DNA of 64,000 nt, taken from a virus. Where the stretch lies: the IMG/VR virus record IMGVR_UViG_3300022562_000747, positions 1 through 64,000 of that record. The stretch is one strand, 5' to 3'. A program made the translations under genes and the position numbers. Positions within the stretch are counted from its first letter, which is position 1; the number at the start of each line of letters is the position of its first letter. Under the pieces are notes generated by a model. That model did not search any database and was not told where the DNA came from. It was given only the letters and a program-made list of their open reading frames with translations. Positions 1 to 4,867 of the stretch are shown piece by piece.

Positions 1-69
1 TTGGAAGAAAACTTGATCGATCAAAATTACCAAAAGAAGTTTTACATAGTAAAATGTGTATAAGTTAAT

Positions 70-144
70 ACACGCATGGCTTGATGGGGAAGCAATGGAC
101 TCTTAATCCATGAAATGCGAGTTCGAATCTCGCTGCGTGTACCA
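70..144 (+). tRNA. tRNA-Lys(CTT)
   Basis: A seven-base acceptor stem (ACACGCA with TGCGTGT) closes the gene. The anticodon loop is CTCTTAA, giving CTT, on an ATGGA/TCCAT stem. The T-arm is canonical (GCGAG, TTCGAAT loop) and CCA is encoded. It is the first clear gene of the array. Confidence 0.9.
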
Positions 145-152
145 TTTCAAAG

Positions 153-236
153 TTTCGGTGCATTGATGTGCGTATCTTGCAAGATCACATTTGATGAAAT
201 CGTGTAAGGGTAGTCGCGTAACCTCACCGAAAGCCA
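153..236 (+). tRNA. Degenerate tRNA-like element, isotype unresolved
   Basis: An eight-base closing stem (TTTCGGTG with CACCGAAA) is followed by G and an encoded CCA, exactly like its tRNA neighbours. The inside does not fold as a normal cloverleaf: the T-arm would have a nine-base loop, and the best internal hairpins are ATCTTGCAAGAT and CACATTT/AAATCGTG. It may be a decayed class II tRNA or a tRNA mimic. No anticodon is assigned. Confidence 0.35.
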
Positions 237-241
237 TTTAT

Positions 242-313
242 AGGGGAGTAGCTTAAGATAAAAGCGGGACTTCATGAATCCAGTTGGTAGTTCATATCTA
301 TCCTCCCCTGCCA
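242..313 (+). tRNA. Degenerate tRNA with CAT anticodon (Met or Ile2)
   Basis: The acceptor stem AGGGGAG/CTCCCCT is perfect, CCA is encoded and the T-arm GGTAG/CTATC has a seven-base loop (TTCATAT). The D-stem is GCTT/AAGC. The anticodon loop TTCATGA would give CAT, but its stem has two mismatches and the variable region is short, so it may be decaying. Confidence 0.5.
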
Positions 314-320
314 ACATTAT

Positions 321-394
321 ATCAGCGAGCGCATGGGCGTGGTCCGAACTCCAAATCCGGAAACCCGCAGGTTCGACTCCTGCCGCTGGTGCCA
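321..394 (+). tRNA. tRNA-Trp(CCA)
   Basis: Acceptor ATCAGCG/CGCTGGT, anticodon loop CTCCAAA (CCA), canonical T-arm GCAGG/CCTGC with loop TTCGACT, encoded CCA. The anticodon stem has one A-C mismatch. Confidence 0.8.
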
Positions 395-400
395 TTTCAA

Positions 401-475
401 GGTGCTTTGGTGAATCAGCTATCATTTCTGTCTGTCGAACAGATGTAACGGGGGCAGCACCCGTAAGCACCGCCA
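401..475 (+). tRNA. tRNA-Asp(GTC), atypical T-loop
   Basis: Acceptor GGTGCTT/AAGCACC, D-stem GTGA/TCAT, anticodon arm TCTGT-CTGTCGA-ACAGA (GTC), encoded CCA. The T-stem ACGGG/CCCGT encloses GGCAGCA, which lacks the usual TTC start of a T-loop. Confidence 0.75.
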
Positions 476-487
476 ATTCAAATTCAA

Positions 488-562
488 GGCTCATGACGCT
501 GCTGGTGTGGCGATCCGGTTGTCAACCGGCTGAGAGGGGTTCGAATCCCCTATGAGTCGCCA
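488..562 (+). tRNA. tRNA-Asp(GTC), second copy
   Basis: Acceptor GGCTCAT/ATGAGTC, anticodon loop TTGTCAA (GTC), canonical T-arm AGGGG/CCCCT with loop TTCGAAT, encoded CCA. It is better conserved than the Asp gene just upstream, which suggests the first copy is diverging. Confidence 0.8.
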
Positions 563-566
563 ATAA

Positions 567-643
567 CAGGGTATGGGAAAGTCTAGTAATCCGCTACTTT
601 CGGAAAGTAGAGAGCGTTGGAGCGAAGCCAACTGCCCTGACCA
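567..643 (+). tRNA. tRNA-Pro(CGG), atypical T-loop
   Basis: Acceptor CAGGGTA/TGCCCTG, anticodon arm CTACT-TTCGGAA-AGTAG (CGG), encoded CCA. The T-stem GTTGG/CCAAC encloses AGCGAAG. Confidence 0.75.
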
Positions 644-647
644 ATAC

Positions 648-735
648 GCGCCATGGTGTAAGACACGGGAGAGACTTATAAACTCTTTAGCATCAGATGG
701 GTGTTCTTGACTTGGGGCAGTACCAAGATGGCGCA
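648..735 (+). tRNA. Class II tRNA, probable TAT loop, no encoded CCA
   Basis: Acceptor GCGCCAT/ATGGCGC is perfect, and the T-stem CTTGG/CCAAG encloses GGCAGTA. A long variable arm (CATC/GGTG) fits Leu, Ser or Tyr, but the anticodon loop in best register is CTTATAA (TAT, Ile), so the isotype is unclear. Unlike its neighbours the 3' end is followed by CAT rather than CCA. Confidence 0.5.
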
Positions 736-740
736 CATAG

Positions 741-790
741 ACTCCAAATTATGATAAATAGATGTAATAATCTGTCCTCTAACTTGGAGT
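741..790 (+). promoter_or_regulatory. RBS-sequestering long-range hairpin
   Basis: ACTCCAA (741-747) pairs perfectly with TTGGAGT (784-790), which contains the GGAG Shine-Dalgarno of the endonuclease starting at 798. Transcripts started at the motif at 753-760 would lack the 5' arm, leaving the site open. Confidence 0.55.
753..760 (+). promoter_or_regulatory. Late-type promoter motif GATAAATA
   Basis: Matches the T4 late -10 box (TATAAATA) at seven of eight positions. It lies inside the loop of the hairpin that covers the downstream endonuclease ribosome-binding site. Confidence 0.5.
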
Positions 791-797
791 ATAAATA

Positions 798-1388
798 ATG
801 TATTACACCATTTACAAAATAACCAATAAAACCAACAACAAATATTATATAGGCAAACATCAAACCAATAACATTGATGATGGTTATATGGGTTCCGGTA
901 AATTATTACGCCGCGCTATCAATAAACATGGAATAAACAATTTTGTTAAGGAAATTCTCCATATATTTGATAATGAACAGGATATGAATAATAAGGAAAA
1001 AGAACTTGTTGTTATTGGAGAACAATCATACAACTTATGTGATGGTGGTAAAGGTGGGTTTGGATATATAAACAAACTTCCAAATCAATCTTGGCGTATT
1101 AAAACTGGAAAAATTACTTCGCAAAAATTAAAAAATAAATCGGGGAATGATCATTGGAAAAATATATCCAGATTATCTCATGAAAAATATTCGAATTTAG
1201 GATTTCGTAGTTATTCAAAAAAACAACAAAATAAATGGAAATTATTAGGCAGTAAAAACGCACAAACACCAGAAGCTAAAGAAAAAAGAGCAAATACATG
1301 GAAAATAAAAATACAGAATGGTTGGAAACCCCACAATTGGAAGATGAAGAATGTGAAGTCTGTCGTTATACAGGTCAGAAACCCATAA
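798..1388 (+). CDS. GIY-YIG homing endonuclease
   Basis: The N-terminus holds the GIY-YIG signature: YTIYKITN (residues 3-10) then YYIGK (16-20), followed by the YMGSGK segment typical of phage freestanding intron-type endonucleases. The remaining C-terminus is Lys/Asn-rich, as in DNA-binding NUMOD regions (inferred). Such enzymes nick or cut DNA to spread their own gene. It sits directly after a tRNA and before a resolvase gene. The GGAG Shine-Dalgarno is eight bases before ATG and is covered by a hairpin. The reading frame overlaps a small cysteine-containing frame at 1298. Confidence 0.85.
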   Translation: MYYTIYKITNKTNNKYYIGKHQTNNIDDGYMGSGKLLRRAINKHGINNFVKEILHIFDNEQDMNNKEKELVVIGEQSYNLCDGGKGGFGYINKLPNQSWRIKTGKITSQKLKNKSGNDHWKNISRLSHEKYSNLGFRSYSKKQQNKWKLLGSKNAQTPEAKEKRANTWKIKIQNGWKPHNWKMKNVKSVVIQVRNP

Positions 1389-1480
1389 AACTGAAAAGAC
1401 AATGGGTCCATTACTTTCCCTTAAAGGGAAGGATTGTGGTATGTAGATCAAAAAGGTATAATCATGAAAGCAATCTTTAG
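1298..1480 (+). CDS. Small cysteine-containing protein (uncertain)
   Basis: A 60-residue frame overlaps the end of the endonuclease and reaches the start of the resolvase gene. It contains a CEVC pair and one further cysteine near its end, so it could be a small metal-binding protein left in place when the endonuclease gene inserted upstream. It lacks a second complete CxxC pair and a strong ribosome-binding site, so it may also be fortuitous. Confidence 0.3.
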   Translation: MENKNTEWLETPQLEDEECEVCRYTGQKPIKLKRQWVHYFPLKGRIVVCRSKRYNHESNL

Positions 1481-1829
1481 GTATGATGAATTTTCACACC
1501 CACCGCGAATGATGATCAACATTCATGGTGCGCCTCATGAAAGGCAGCATCGTGAAGTTCTTCAAAAGTATCGCGATGATTTGACTGATGCTTTCAAAAG
1601 ACAGTTGCCGAATGTTACAATTCCTATTGACCATCCGGTTGACTTGGAAGTGTTTTTCACTAATCCGGCAAGTCCTGATTTGAACCATGTATTGACGGCA
1701 TTGTTCGCCGCAATGGATGCAAAGTCATTGAAGGGTCCGTCTATTTTGACTGATGATCGCCATATTCAAAAGGTGGTTATGTCGAAATATTATATCGGTA
1801 AGCCAACAAAAAGGGATAGTGTCCGATGA
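1464..1829 (+). CDS. RusA-like Holliday junction resolvase
   Basis: The middle of the protein reads PDLNHVLTALFAAMDA, then about ten residues later TDDRHIQ followed by KYYIGK. This matches the RusA family layout, where acidic residues in DxDN and DDR motifs bind magnesium at four-way junctions. Length (about 121 residues) also fits. RusA proteins resolve branched replication and recombination intermediates, useful before packaging. I chose the ATG at 1464, preceded by AAAAGG, over an upstream ATG at 1434. The stop overlaps the next start. Confidence 0.65.
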   Translation: MKAIFRYDEFSHPPRMMINIHGAPHERQHREVLQKYRDDLTDAFKRQLPNVTIPIDHPVDLEVFFTNPASPDLNHVLTALFAAMDAKSLKGPSILTDDRHIQKVVMSKYYIGKPTKRDSVR

Positions 1830-2092
1830 CGATTTGCCGAGTATGTACGGGTAGCGGTTCATTTTTTGCCGTTCAACCTCATAATATGACGAAGAAAAAG
1901 GTTTACAAGTGGTTTCCCTGTCCGTCCTGTAATGGACTTGGAACCATTGATGTGGATAGTCCTGCCAAGATTGTAATGCATCCTTTTCCCAAGGGCATTT
2001 CTAATAGGCTAAAAAGAAATCTACAAAAATTAAGGGAAGGTAGCGGGGAAGGTCCCCAAGCGGTCTTGAAAACCGCGCCACCGCAAGGTTGA
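1826..2092 (+). CDS. DnaJ-type zinc-finger small protein
   Basis: Two CxxCxGxG motifs (CRVCTGSG and CPSCNGLG, near residues 4-11 and 32-39) resemble one zinc-binding module of the DnaJ cysteine-rich domain. No J domain is present. Role unknown; such modules in phages usually bind zinc and partner proteins. Its start overlaps the resolvase stop. Its last 58 bases lie inside the tRNA-Ser gene at 2035, an unusual protein/tRNA overlap on the same strand. Confidence 0.6.
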   Translation: MTICRVCTGSGSFFAVQPHNMTKKKVYKWFPCPSCNGLGTIDVDSPAKIVMHPFPKGISNRLKRNLQKLREGSGEGPQAVLKTAPPQG

Positions 2093-2118
2093 TAGTTCAA
2101 TTCTATTGCCTTCCGCCA
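2035..2118 (+). tRNA. tRNA-Ser(TGA)
   Basis: Acceptor GGAAGGT/GCCTTCC, class II length, anticodon arm GCGGT-CTTGAAA-ACCGC (TGA), T-arm GATAG/CTATT with loop TTCAATT, encoded CCA. A second GGAAGGT at 2047 gives a false start without a D-arm; the upstream copy restores normal geometry. Confidence 0.85.
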
Positions 2119-2122
2119 ATAT

Positions 2123-2209
2123 GGAAAATTAAATAGCCGGGGAGCTATCCACGCTTGGAAAGCGTGAGGCACTTAAATGTGTGTGGATCAAGACCACAGT
2201 TTTCCGCCA
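2123..2209 (+). tRNA. tRNA-Ser(GGA), T-loop ATCAAGA
   Basis: Acceptor GGAAAAT/GTTTTCC, anticodon arm CACGC-TTGGAAA-GCGTG (GGA), long variable arm, T-stem TGTGG/CCACA, encoded CCA. The T-loop starts with A instead of T. Confidence 0.85.
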
Positions 2210-2211
2210 AT

Positions 2212-2285
2212 AACATATCACGCATACCCCAGTCGGGTCGTGTCCGTCAAGGTATTCGCTCACAACGTCAAGGCGGTGATATGTT
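2212..2285 (+). ncRNA. Folded non-tRNA element in tRNA array
   Basis: A perfect ten-base closing stem (AACATATCAC with GTGATATGTT) surrounds an ACCC/GGGT hairpin and further GC-rich sequence. There is no CCA, anticodon arm or T-arm. It occupies the slot between two tRNA-Ser genes, so it is probably co-transcribed and released as a separate small RNA. Function unknown. Confidence 0.4.
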
Positions 2286-2293
2286 TCATTTAT

Positions 2294-2381
2294 GGAAAGA
2301 TAACCCATAAGGATATGGGGTGCGCCTCGAAAGCGTAACGATGATTCAGTCATTGGGGATCAAGACCTCATCTTTCCGCCA
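2294..2381 (+). tRNA. tRNA-Ser(CGA), T-loop ATCAAGA
   Basis: Acceptor GGAAAGA/TCTTTCC, anticodon loop CTCGAAA (CGA), class II variable arm, T-stem TGGGG/CCTCA around ATCAAGA, encoded CCA. Confidence 0.85.
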
Positions 2382-2386
2382 TTAGT

Positions 2387-2474
2387 CTATTGGGATTTCG
2401 CGCAAAAAAACCTGATAGGTGCGACACCTGCCTTGCGAGTGGTGTGACTTTGGGGAGAGTCCTGAGCCAATAGG
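2387..2474 (+). tRNA. tRNA-like element, possible TGC anticodon
   Basis: Closing stem CTATTGG/CCAATAG is perfect. A CTTGCGA loop on a short stem could be an Ala(TGC) anticodon, and TTTGG/CCTGA around GGAGAGT resembles the odd T-arms of this array. The total length and the following GTCCA do not fit a functional tRNA well; possibly a decayed copy. Confidence 0.25.
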
Positions 2475-2487
2475 TCCAGTTCGATAT

Positions 2488-2522
2488 AGAACATACACAA
2501 TATGTTTCTAATTCTATGTTCT
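2488..2522 (+). ncRNA. Small hairpin element between tRNAs
   Basis: AGAACATA (2488-2495) pairs perfectly with TATGTTCT (2515-2522) around an AT-rich loop. The surrounding 2480-2618 has no gene I can support; it also holds a TGTTT/AAACA hairpin (2530-2542). Confidence 0.3.
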
Positions 2523-2618
2523 GGCGAAAGTGTTTTGCAAACAGCCTAAATAAAATATCAGCACAAACACGGATGTAATGGAGTGCTAGTCGAGAGTTAG
2601 TAGCTTGACAAAGTTTAT

Positions 2619-2695
2619 AGCAGGTAGGACAAGGTAGATAAGTCGCCACTCTCATAAAGTGGAGAAAGTCGGGGCAGAGCCGACACCTGCAACCA
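2619..2695 (+). tRNA. tRNA-Met(CAT) with mismatched first pair
   Basis: Anticodon arm CCACT-CTCATAA-AGTGG gives CAT, T-stem GTCGG/CCGAC encloses GGCAGAG, encoded CCA. The acceptor is AGCAGGT/ACCTGCA, so position 1-72 is an A-A mismatch. An unpaired 1-72 is the hallmark of bacterial initiator tRNA, but the three G-C pairs of the initiator anticodon stem are missing, so elongator Met or Ile2 remains possible. Confidence 0.75.
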
Positions 2696-2782
2696 ATAAT
2701 CTGGTACTGATCATACGTCACCTAAAGACATAGGACCGATCAGCTAAGAGAAAGTATGCGATACTGCCGGATTTTTAATAAT

Positions 2783-2871
2783 GAGTAGGTATCAAGCTCG
2801 ACGGCAAGGAGCAAGCGGTCTGTAAAACCGATCCCATATGGGCGGGGGTTCGACTCCTCACCTACTCACCA
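2783..2871 (+). tRNA. tRNA-Tyr(GTA)
   Basis: Acceptor GAGTAGG/CCTACTC, anticodon loop CTGTAAA (GTA), long variable arm as expected for bacterial Tyr, canonical T-loop, encoded CCA. Confidence 0.9.
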
Positions 2872-2875
2872 TTAC

Positions 2876-2949
2876 GCGGGCGAAGGATTACGGCAGTCTT
2901 AGGCGTTGCCAACGCTTCGGCGTGGGTTCGACTCCCACCGTCCGCACCA
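2876..2949 (+). tRNA. tRNA-Gly(GCC)
   Basis: Acceptor GCGGGCG/CGTCCGC, anticodon loop TTGCCAA (GCC), canonical T-arm, encoded CCA. Confidence 0.9.
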
Positions 2950-2954
2950 ATAAA

Positions 2955-3030
2955 GCCTTTTGAGCAAGTATGGTTATTGCACCTGTCTGAAGAACAGTGG
3001 AACTCCGTTCGATTCGGGGAAAAGGCACCA
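2955..3030 (+). tRNA. tRNA-Phe(GAA)
   Basis: Acceptor GCCTTTT/AAAAGGC, anticodon loop CTGAAGA (GAA), encoded CCA. The following 3031-3105 has a perfect 16-base palindrome (3035-3050) and small hairpins but no tRNA that I can fold. Confidence 0.85.
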
Positions 3031-3105
3031 TTAGATAGGATACCGGTATCCTCCATGTAGATATGGTGGCAGTTAAGGCTGTCGAGTAAAGCCGGGGCTA
3101 TAATT

Positions 3106-3183
3106 GGGGTGCGGGATTGCATAGGGTGATCGCCTGCCTTGCAAGCAGGAATCAGCGGGGGGCAGTACCCCGGCACTCCACCA
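3106..3183 (+). tRNA. tRNA-Ala(TGC), T-loop GGCAGTA
   Basis: Acceptor GGGGTGC/GCACTCC, anticodon arm CCTGC-CTTGCAA-GCAGG (TGC), T-stem CGGGG/CCCCG around GGCAGTA, encoded CCA. Confidence 0.85.
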
Positions 3184-3190
3184 ATTTTAT

Positions 3191-3265
3191 TCTATCGTAC
3201 TCAACTGGTAAGAGAAGTGGCTGTTAACCACCGATATGTAGGTTCGAATCCTACCGATAGAGCCA
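3191..3265 (+). tRNA. tRNA-Asn(GTT)
   Basis: Acceptor TCTATCG/CGATAGA, anticodon loop CTGTTAA (GTT), canonical T-arm, encoded CCA. Confidence 0.9.
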
Positions 3266-3269
3266 ATAT

Positions 3270-3344
3270 GCTGCTTTCGTCTAACGATCAGGACACCGCC
3301 CTCTCAAGGCGGAAACGTGGGGTGAGTACCCGCAAGCAGCGCCA
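3270..3344 (+). tRNA. tRNA-Glu(CTC), T-loop GTGAGTA
   Basis: Acceptor GCTGCTT/AAGCAGC, anticodon arm CCGCC-CTCTCAA-GGCGG (CTC), T-stem GTGGG/CCCGC around GTGAGTA, encoded CCA. Confidence 0.85.
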
Positions 3345-3347
3345 ATT

Positions 3348-3675
3348 TCGGAAGCGTAGATGATCGCGCTACGGTGAGGAAAGTCGGGTCTGCTAATACA
3401 ACCGTAATGGGTAACGCCCATCCACAGTAATGTGAGGATTAGAGCTACAGGGACGATCCTATTAAGTTAGGGATGAAACGAGCAATCTCTACGGGCAGCA
3501 ATCTCAAGTTCTCCGAAGGGTATGTATTCCCATCACTTAAATGTGTGTTAGGTAATGGTAGAGAGCAAAGACCTAAATGGAAACGTTTGGGCAAGTCAAA
3601 TGATCGTCATATATTGATTATAATACGACCATTTCTATAATCAATATGAACAGAAACCCGCTTATTCGCTTCCGA
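3348..3675 (+). ncRNA. rnpB: RNase P RNA (bacterial type A-like)
   Basis: RNase P RNA is the catalytic RNA that trims 5' leaders from tRNA precursors. The conserved landmarks appear in the right order: helix P1 ends TCGGAAGCG (3348-3356) and CGCTTCCGA (3667-3675) are perfect complements; GAGGAAAGTC (3376-3385, the P4 5' strand region); GGGTAACGCCC (about 3410-3420); GGATGAAACGAG (about 3471-3482); GAGCAAAGACCTAAATGG (about 3563-3580); and ACAGAAACCCGCTTAT (about 3650-3665), the P4 3' strand region. A 12-base hairpin near 3612-3648 is an AT-rich peripheral helix. Length about 328 bases is close to host RNAs. It lies inside the tRNA array, four bases after tRNA-Glu, and probably processes that array with a host protein subunit. 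Confidence 0.93.
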
Positions 3676-3685
3676 GAAATACTTA

Positions 3686-3735
3686 CCGGGATAAATACCA
3701 TGTATATCCCGGCATGGCTCGTCCGGGATTTTTTA
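3686..3735 (+). terminator. Terminator with competing upstream hairpin
   Basis: ATCCCGG (3706-3712) pairs with CCGGGAT (3723-3729), followed by a T-rich run: an intrinsic terminator for RNase P RNA. The same ATCCCGG can instead pair with CCGGGATA at 3686-3693, giving two mutually exclusive hairpins. An ATAAATA late-type motif (3691-3697) lies in the first one. Confidence 0.7.
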
Positions 3736-3768
3736 TTTTAGAGCCATAATAATAAAGAGGTAAAATAC

Positions 3769-4071
3769 ATGGTTCTTCCTATTGTAGTAGCTGCTGTTGT
3801 TGCTGGTTCGCTAGTAACAAGTGGAATTGTTGTTCATGAAAGGAATCCTGTTGTTGGAAATGTTCTAATTGGAGCCGGGGTTGGAACTATTATCGGCGGT
3901 GGTCTTGGAACTGCTGCTGGTGCTGGTTTCAGTGTCGCTACTGGAGCAACAACCGGAGGAGTTATTGGAGGTATTGGCGGCGTTGTCGTTGGTCCTCATG
4001 TTTCTTATGCAAAGACAAGATATGTGGTATCACATTATCCTGATCCGGCGAAAAATATAAGTGGTTACTAA
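3769..4071 (+). CDS. Glycine-zipper membrane protein
   Basis: A 100-residue protein with a hydrophobic start (MVLPIVVAAVVAGSLV) and a long Gly/Ala-rich segment with repeated GxxxG spacing (about residues 33-75), as in glycine-zipper proteins that pack in membranes. The C-terminus is polar. An AAAGAGG Shine-Dalgarno precedes the ATG. Function unknown; in phages such proteins are found in virions or in the host envelope. It is a lone gene between RNase P RNA and tRNA-Arg. Confidence 0.7.
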   Translation: MVLPIVVAAVVAGSLVTSGIVVHERNPVVGNVLIGAGVGTIIGGGLGTAAGAGFSVATGATTGGVIGGIGGVVVGPHVSYAKTRYVVSHYPDPAKNISGY

Positions 4072-4101
4072 TTTTATCACGTAAAAATTTACTAATACCG
4101 G

Positions 4102-4125
4102 TTGGGGGGACCACAATCCCCCCAA
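4102..4125 (+). terminator. Strong hairpin after glycine-zipper gene
   Basis: TTGGGGGG (4102-4109) pairs with CCCCCCAA (4118-4125). There is no T-run, so it may be a processing signal rather than a true terminator. Confidence 0.5.
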
Positions 4126-4131
4126 TCATTT

Positions 4132-4207
4132 GGTTCCATAGTTTAACTGGATAAATCACAACCCTGCGAAGGTTGAGTTCCGTGTTCGAGTCACGGTGGA
4201 ACCTCCA
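4132..4207 (+). tRNA. tRNA-Arg(GCG)
   Basis: Acceptor GGTTCCA/TGGAACC, normal D-arm with AACTGGATAA loop, anticodon arm CAACC-CTGCGAA-GGTTG (GCG), canonical T-arm, encoded CCA. Confidence 0.9.
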
Positions 4208-4211
4208 TTTC

Positions 4212-4293
4212 GCGCATATATCCCCTCACGCTTCGAACGTGAACAAAGGTAACTGGAAGGAAGATACGGGTTCGAATCCTGTTATGCGCTCCA
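4212..4293 (+). tRNA. tRNA-Arg(TCG) lacking a normal D-arm
   Basis: Acceptor GCGCATA/TATGCGC, T-arm ACGGG/CCTGT with TTCGAAT, and encoded CCA are normal. The anticodon arm TCACG-CTTCGAA-CGTGA starts only seven bases after the acceptor, leaving no room for a D-arm. The 23-base region after it contains AACTGGAAGG, like the D-loop of the neighbouring Arg(GCG) gene. TATC (4219-4222) could pair with GATA (4263-4266). Its last bases overlap the 3' end of the opposite-strand HNH gene. Confidence 0.65.
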
Positions 4294-4626
4294 TTTAAAT
4301 CTGCCAGCATGGAATTTGCGATGGCAATTTGCACAAAAAACAATACACTTAGAAACTTCGTCTAATATACGTTCTTTAGTGCTACCATTAGCTAATAATC
4401 TTGATATGGTATTATCTTTTATTTTTGGGTTCATATGATGAAAATCTAAACAAGAAAAATCATCTTCACCACAACGAACACAATTATATTGAGGCATAAT
4501 TTCTTCTCGAAACCATTTCTTTTTAGCTTGTTTGTTTGTGAAGGAACGTTTATAAACTTTTTTTTTATTTCGTATGTAAGATTCATGAGCAGCTTGTTTC
4601 TGTTTTATAGGGTCTTTATAAGGCAT
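4282..4626 (-). CDS. HNH homing endonuclease
   Basis: CVRCG, then LDFHHMNPK, then CANCHRKFH form a compact zinc-bound HNH nuclease with the H-N-H residues and two CxxC knuckles. The N-terminus is Lys-rich, as in DNA-binding extensions. Freestanding HNH enzymes in T4-type phages cut DNA to promote their own inheritance. The ATG at 4626 (MPYKD) has an AGGAG site; an upstream ATG at 4641 is less likely. The start region lies in an eight-base-pair hairpin, and a CTAAATAG motif is just upstream. It is inserted against the orientation of the tRNA array. Confidence 0.85.
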   Translation of the reverse strand: MPYKDPIKQKQAAHESYIRNKKKVYKRSFTNKQAKKKWFREEIMPQYNCVRCGEDDFSCLDFHHMNPKIKDNTISRLLANGSTKERILDEVSKCIVFCANCHRKFHAGRFKWSA

Positions 4627-4651
4627 AGTATCTCCTATCAAATGATACTAT
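4625..4651 (-). promoter_or_regulatory. Start-codon-sequestering hairpin of HNH gene
   Basis: ATAGTATC and GATACTAT are perfect complements flanking an 11-base loop. On the coding strand the loop holds the AGGAG site and the 3' arm covers the first bases of the ATG. Confidence 0.6.
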
Positions 4652-4659
4652 CTATTTAG
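4652..4659 (-). promoter_or_regulatory. Late-type motif CTAAATAG
   Basis: TAAATA-core motif just upstream of the HNH gene hairpin, oriented toward the gene. Transcription from it would begin within or next to the 5' arm. Confidence 0.45.
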
Positions 4660-4697
4660 GGTTCAAATTTTCAAAATTTTTTGAACCATCAATTCAA

Positions 4698-4773
4698 CTG
4701 GGTGAATATCGTGCTAGAAGATTACTTGCCTTGGAAGCAAGTGGACGAGGGGCAGAGCCTCGCACCCAGACCA
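4698..4773 (+). tRNA. tRNA-Pro(TGG), T-loop GGCAGAG
   Basis: Acceptor CTGGGTG/CACCCAG, anticodon arm CTTGC-CTTGGAA-GCAAG (TGG), T-stem CGAGG/CCTCG around GGCAGAG, encoded CCA. Confidence 0.85.
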
Positions 4774-4860
4774 ATTCGTGTTATTAAATATGCCCGCTAG
4801 TTAGCGGCTCGTATCAGTCCATGGCTCTGATCGAAACGAGAAAACAACAATAACACGAAT
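4774..4860 (+). ncRNA. Three-stem structured RNA of unknown family
   Basis: ATTCGTGTTATT (4774-4785) and AATAACACGAAT (4849-4860) form a perfect 12-base-pair closing stem. Inside are a CCGCTA/TAGCGG hairpin and a long hairpin made of CTCGT/ACGAG and ATCAG/CTGAT separated by an unpaired CGAA. It begins immediately after the CCA of tRNA-Pro and ends seven bases before tRNA-Gln. No protein frame, anticodon or T-arm is present. It is likely released from the tRNA precursor as an 87-base RNA. Confidence 0.6.
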
Positions 4861-4867
4861 GCTATAA

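Noticed and set aside
1-66. Possible end of an upstream protein gene
   Set aside because: Two frames are open to stops (at 61-63 and 64-66), one resembling an endonuclease tail, but there is too little sequence to choose or name a product.
2047-2118. D-armless reading of tRNA-Ser(TGA)
   Set aside because: A second GGAAGGT 12 bases upstream pairs equally well and restores a normal D region, so the gene starts at 2035.
3031-3105. A further tRNA between Phe and Ala
   Set aside because: Only a palindrome and small hairpins are visible; no acceptor pairing, T-arm or CCA.
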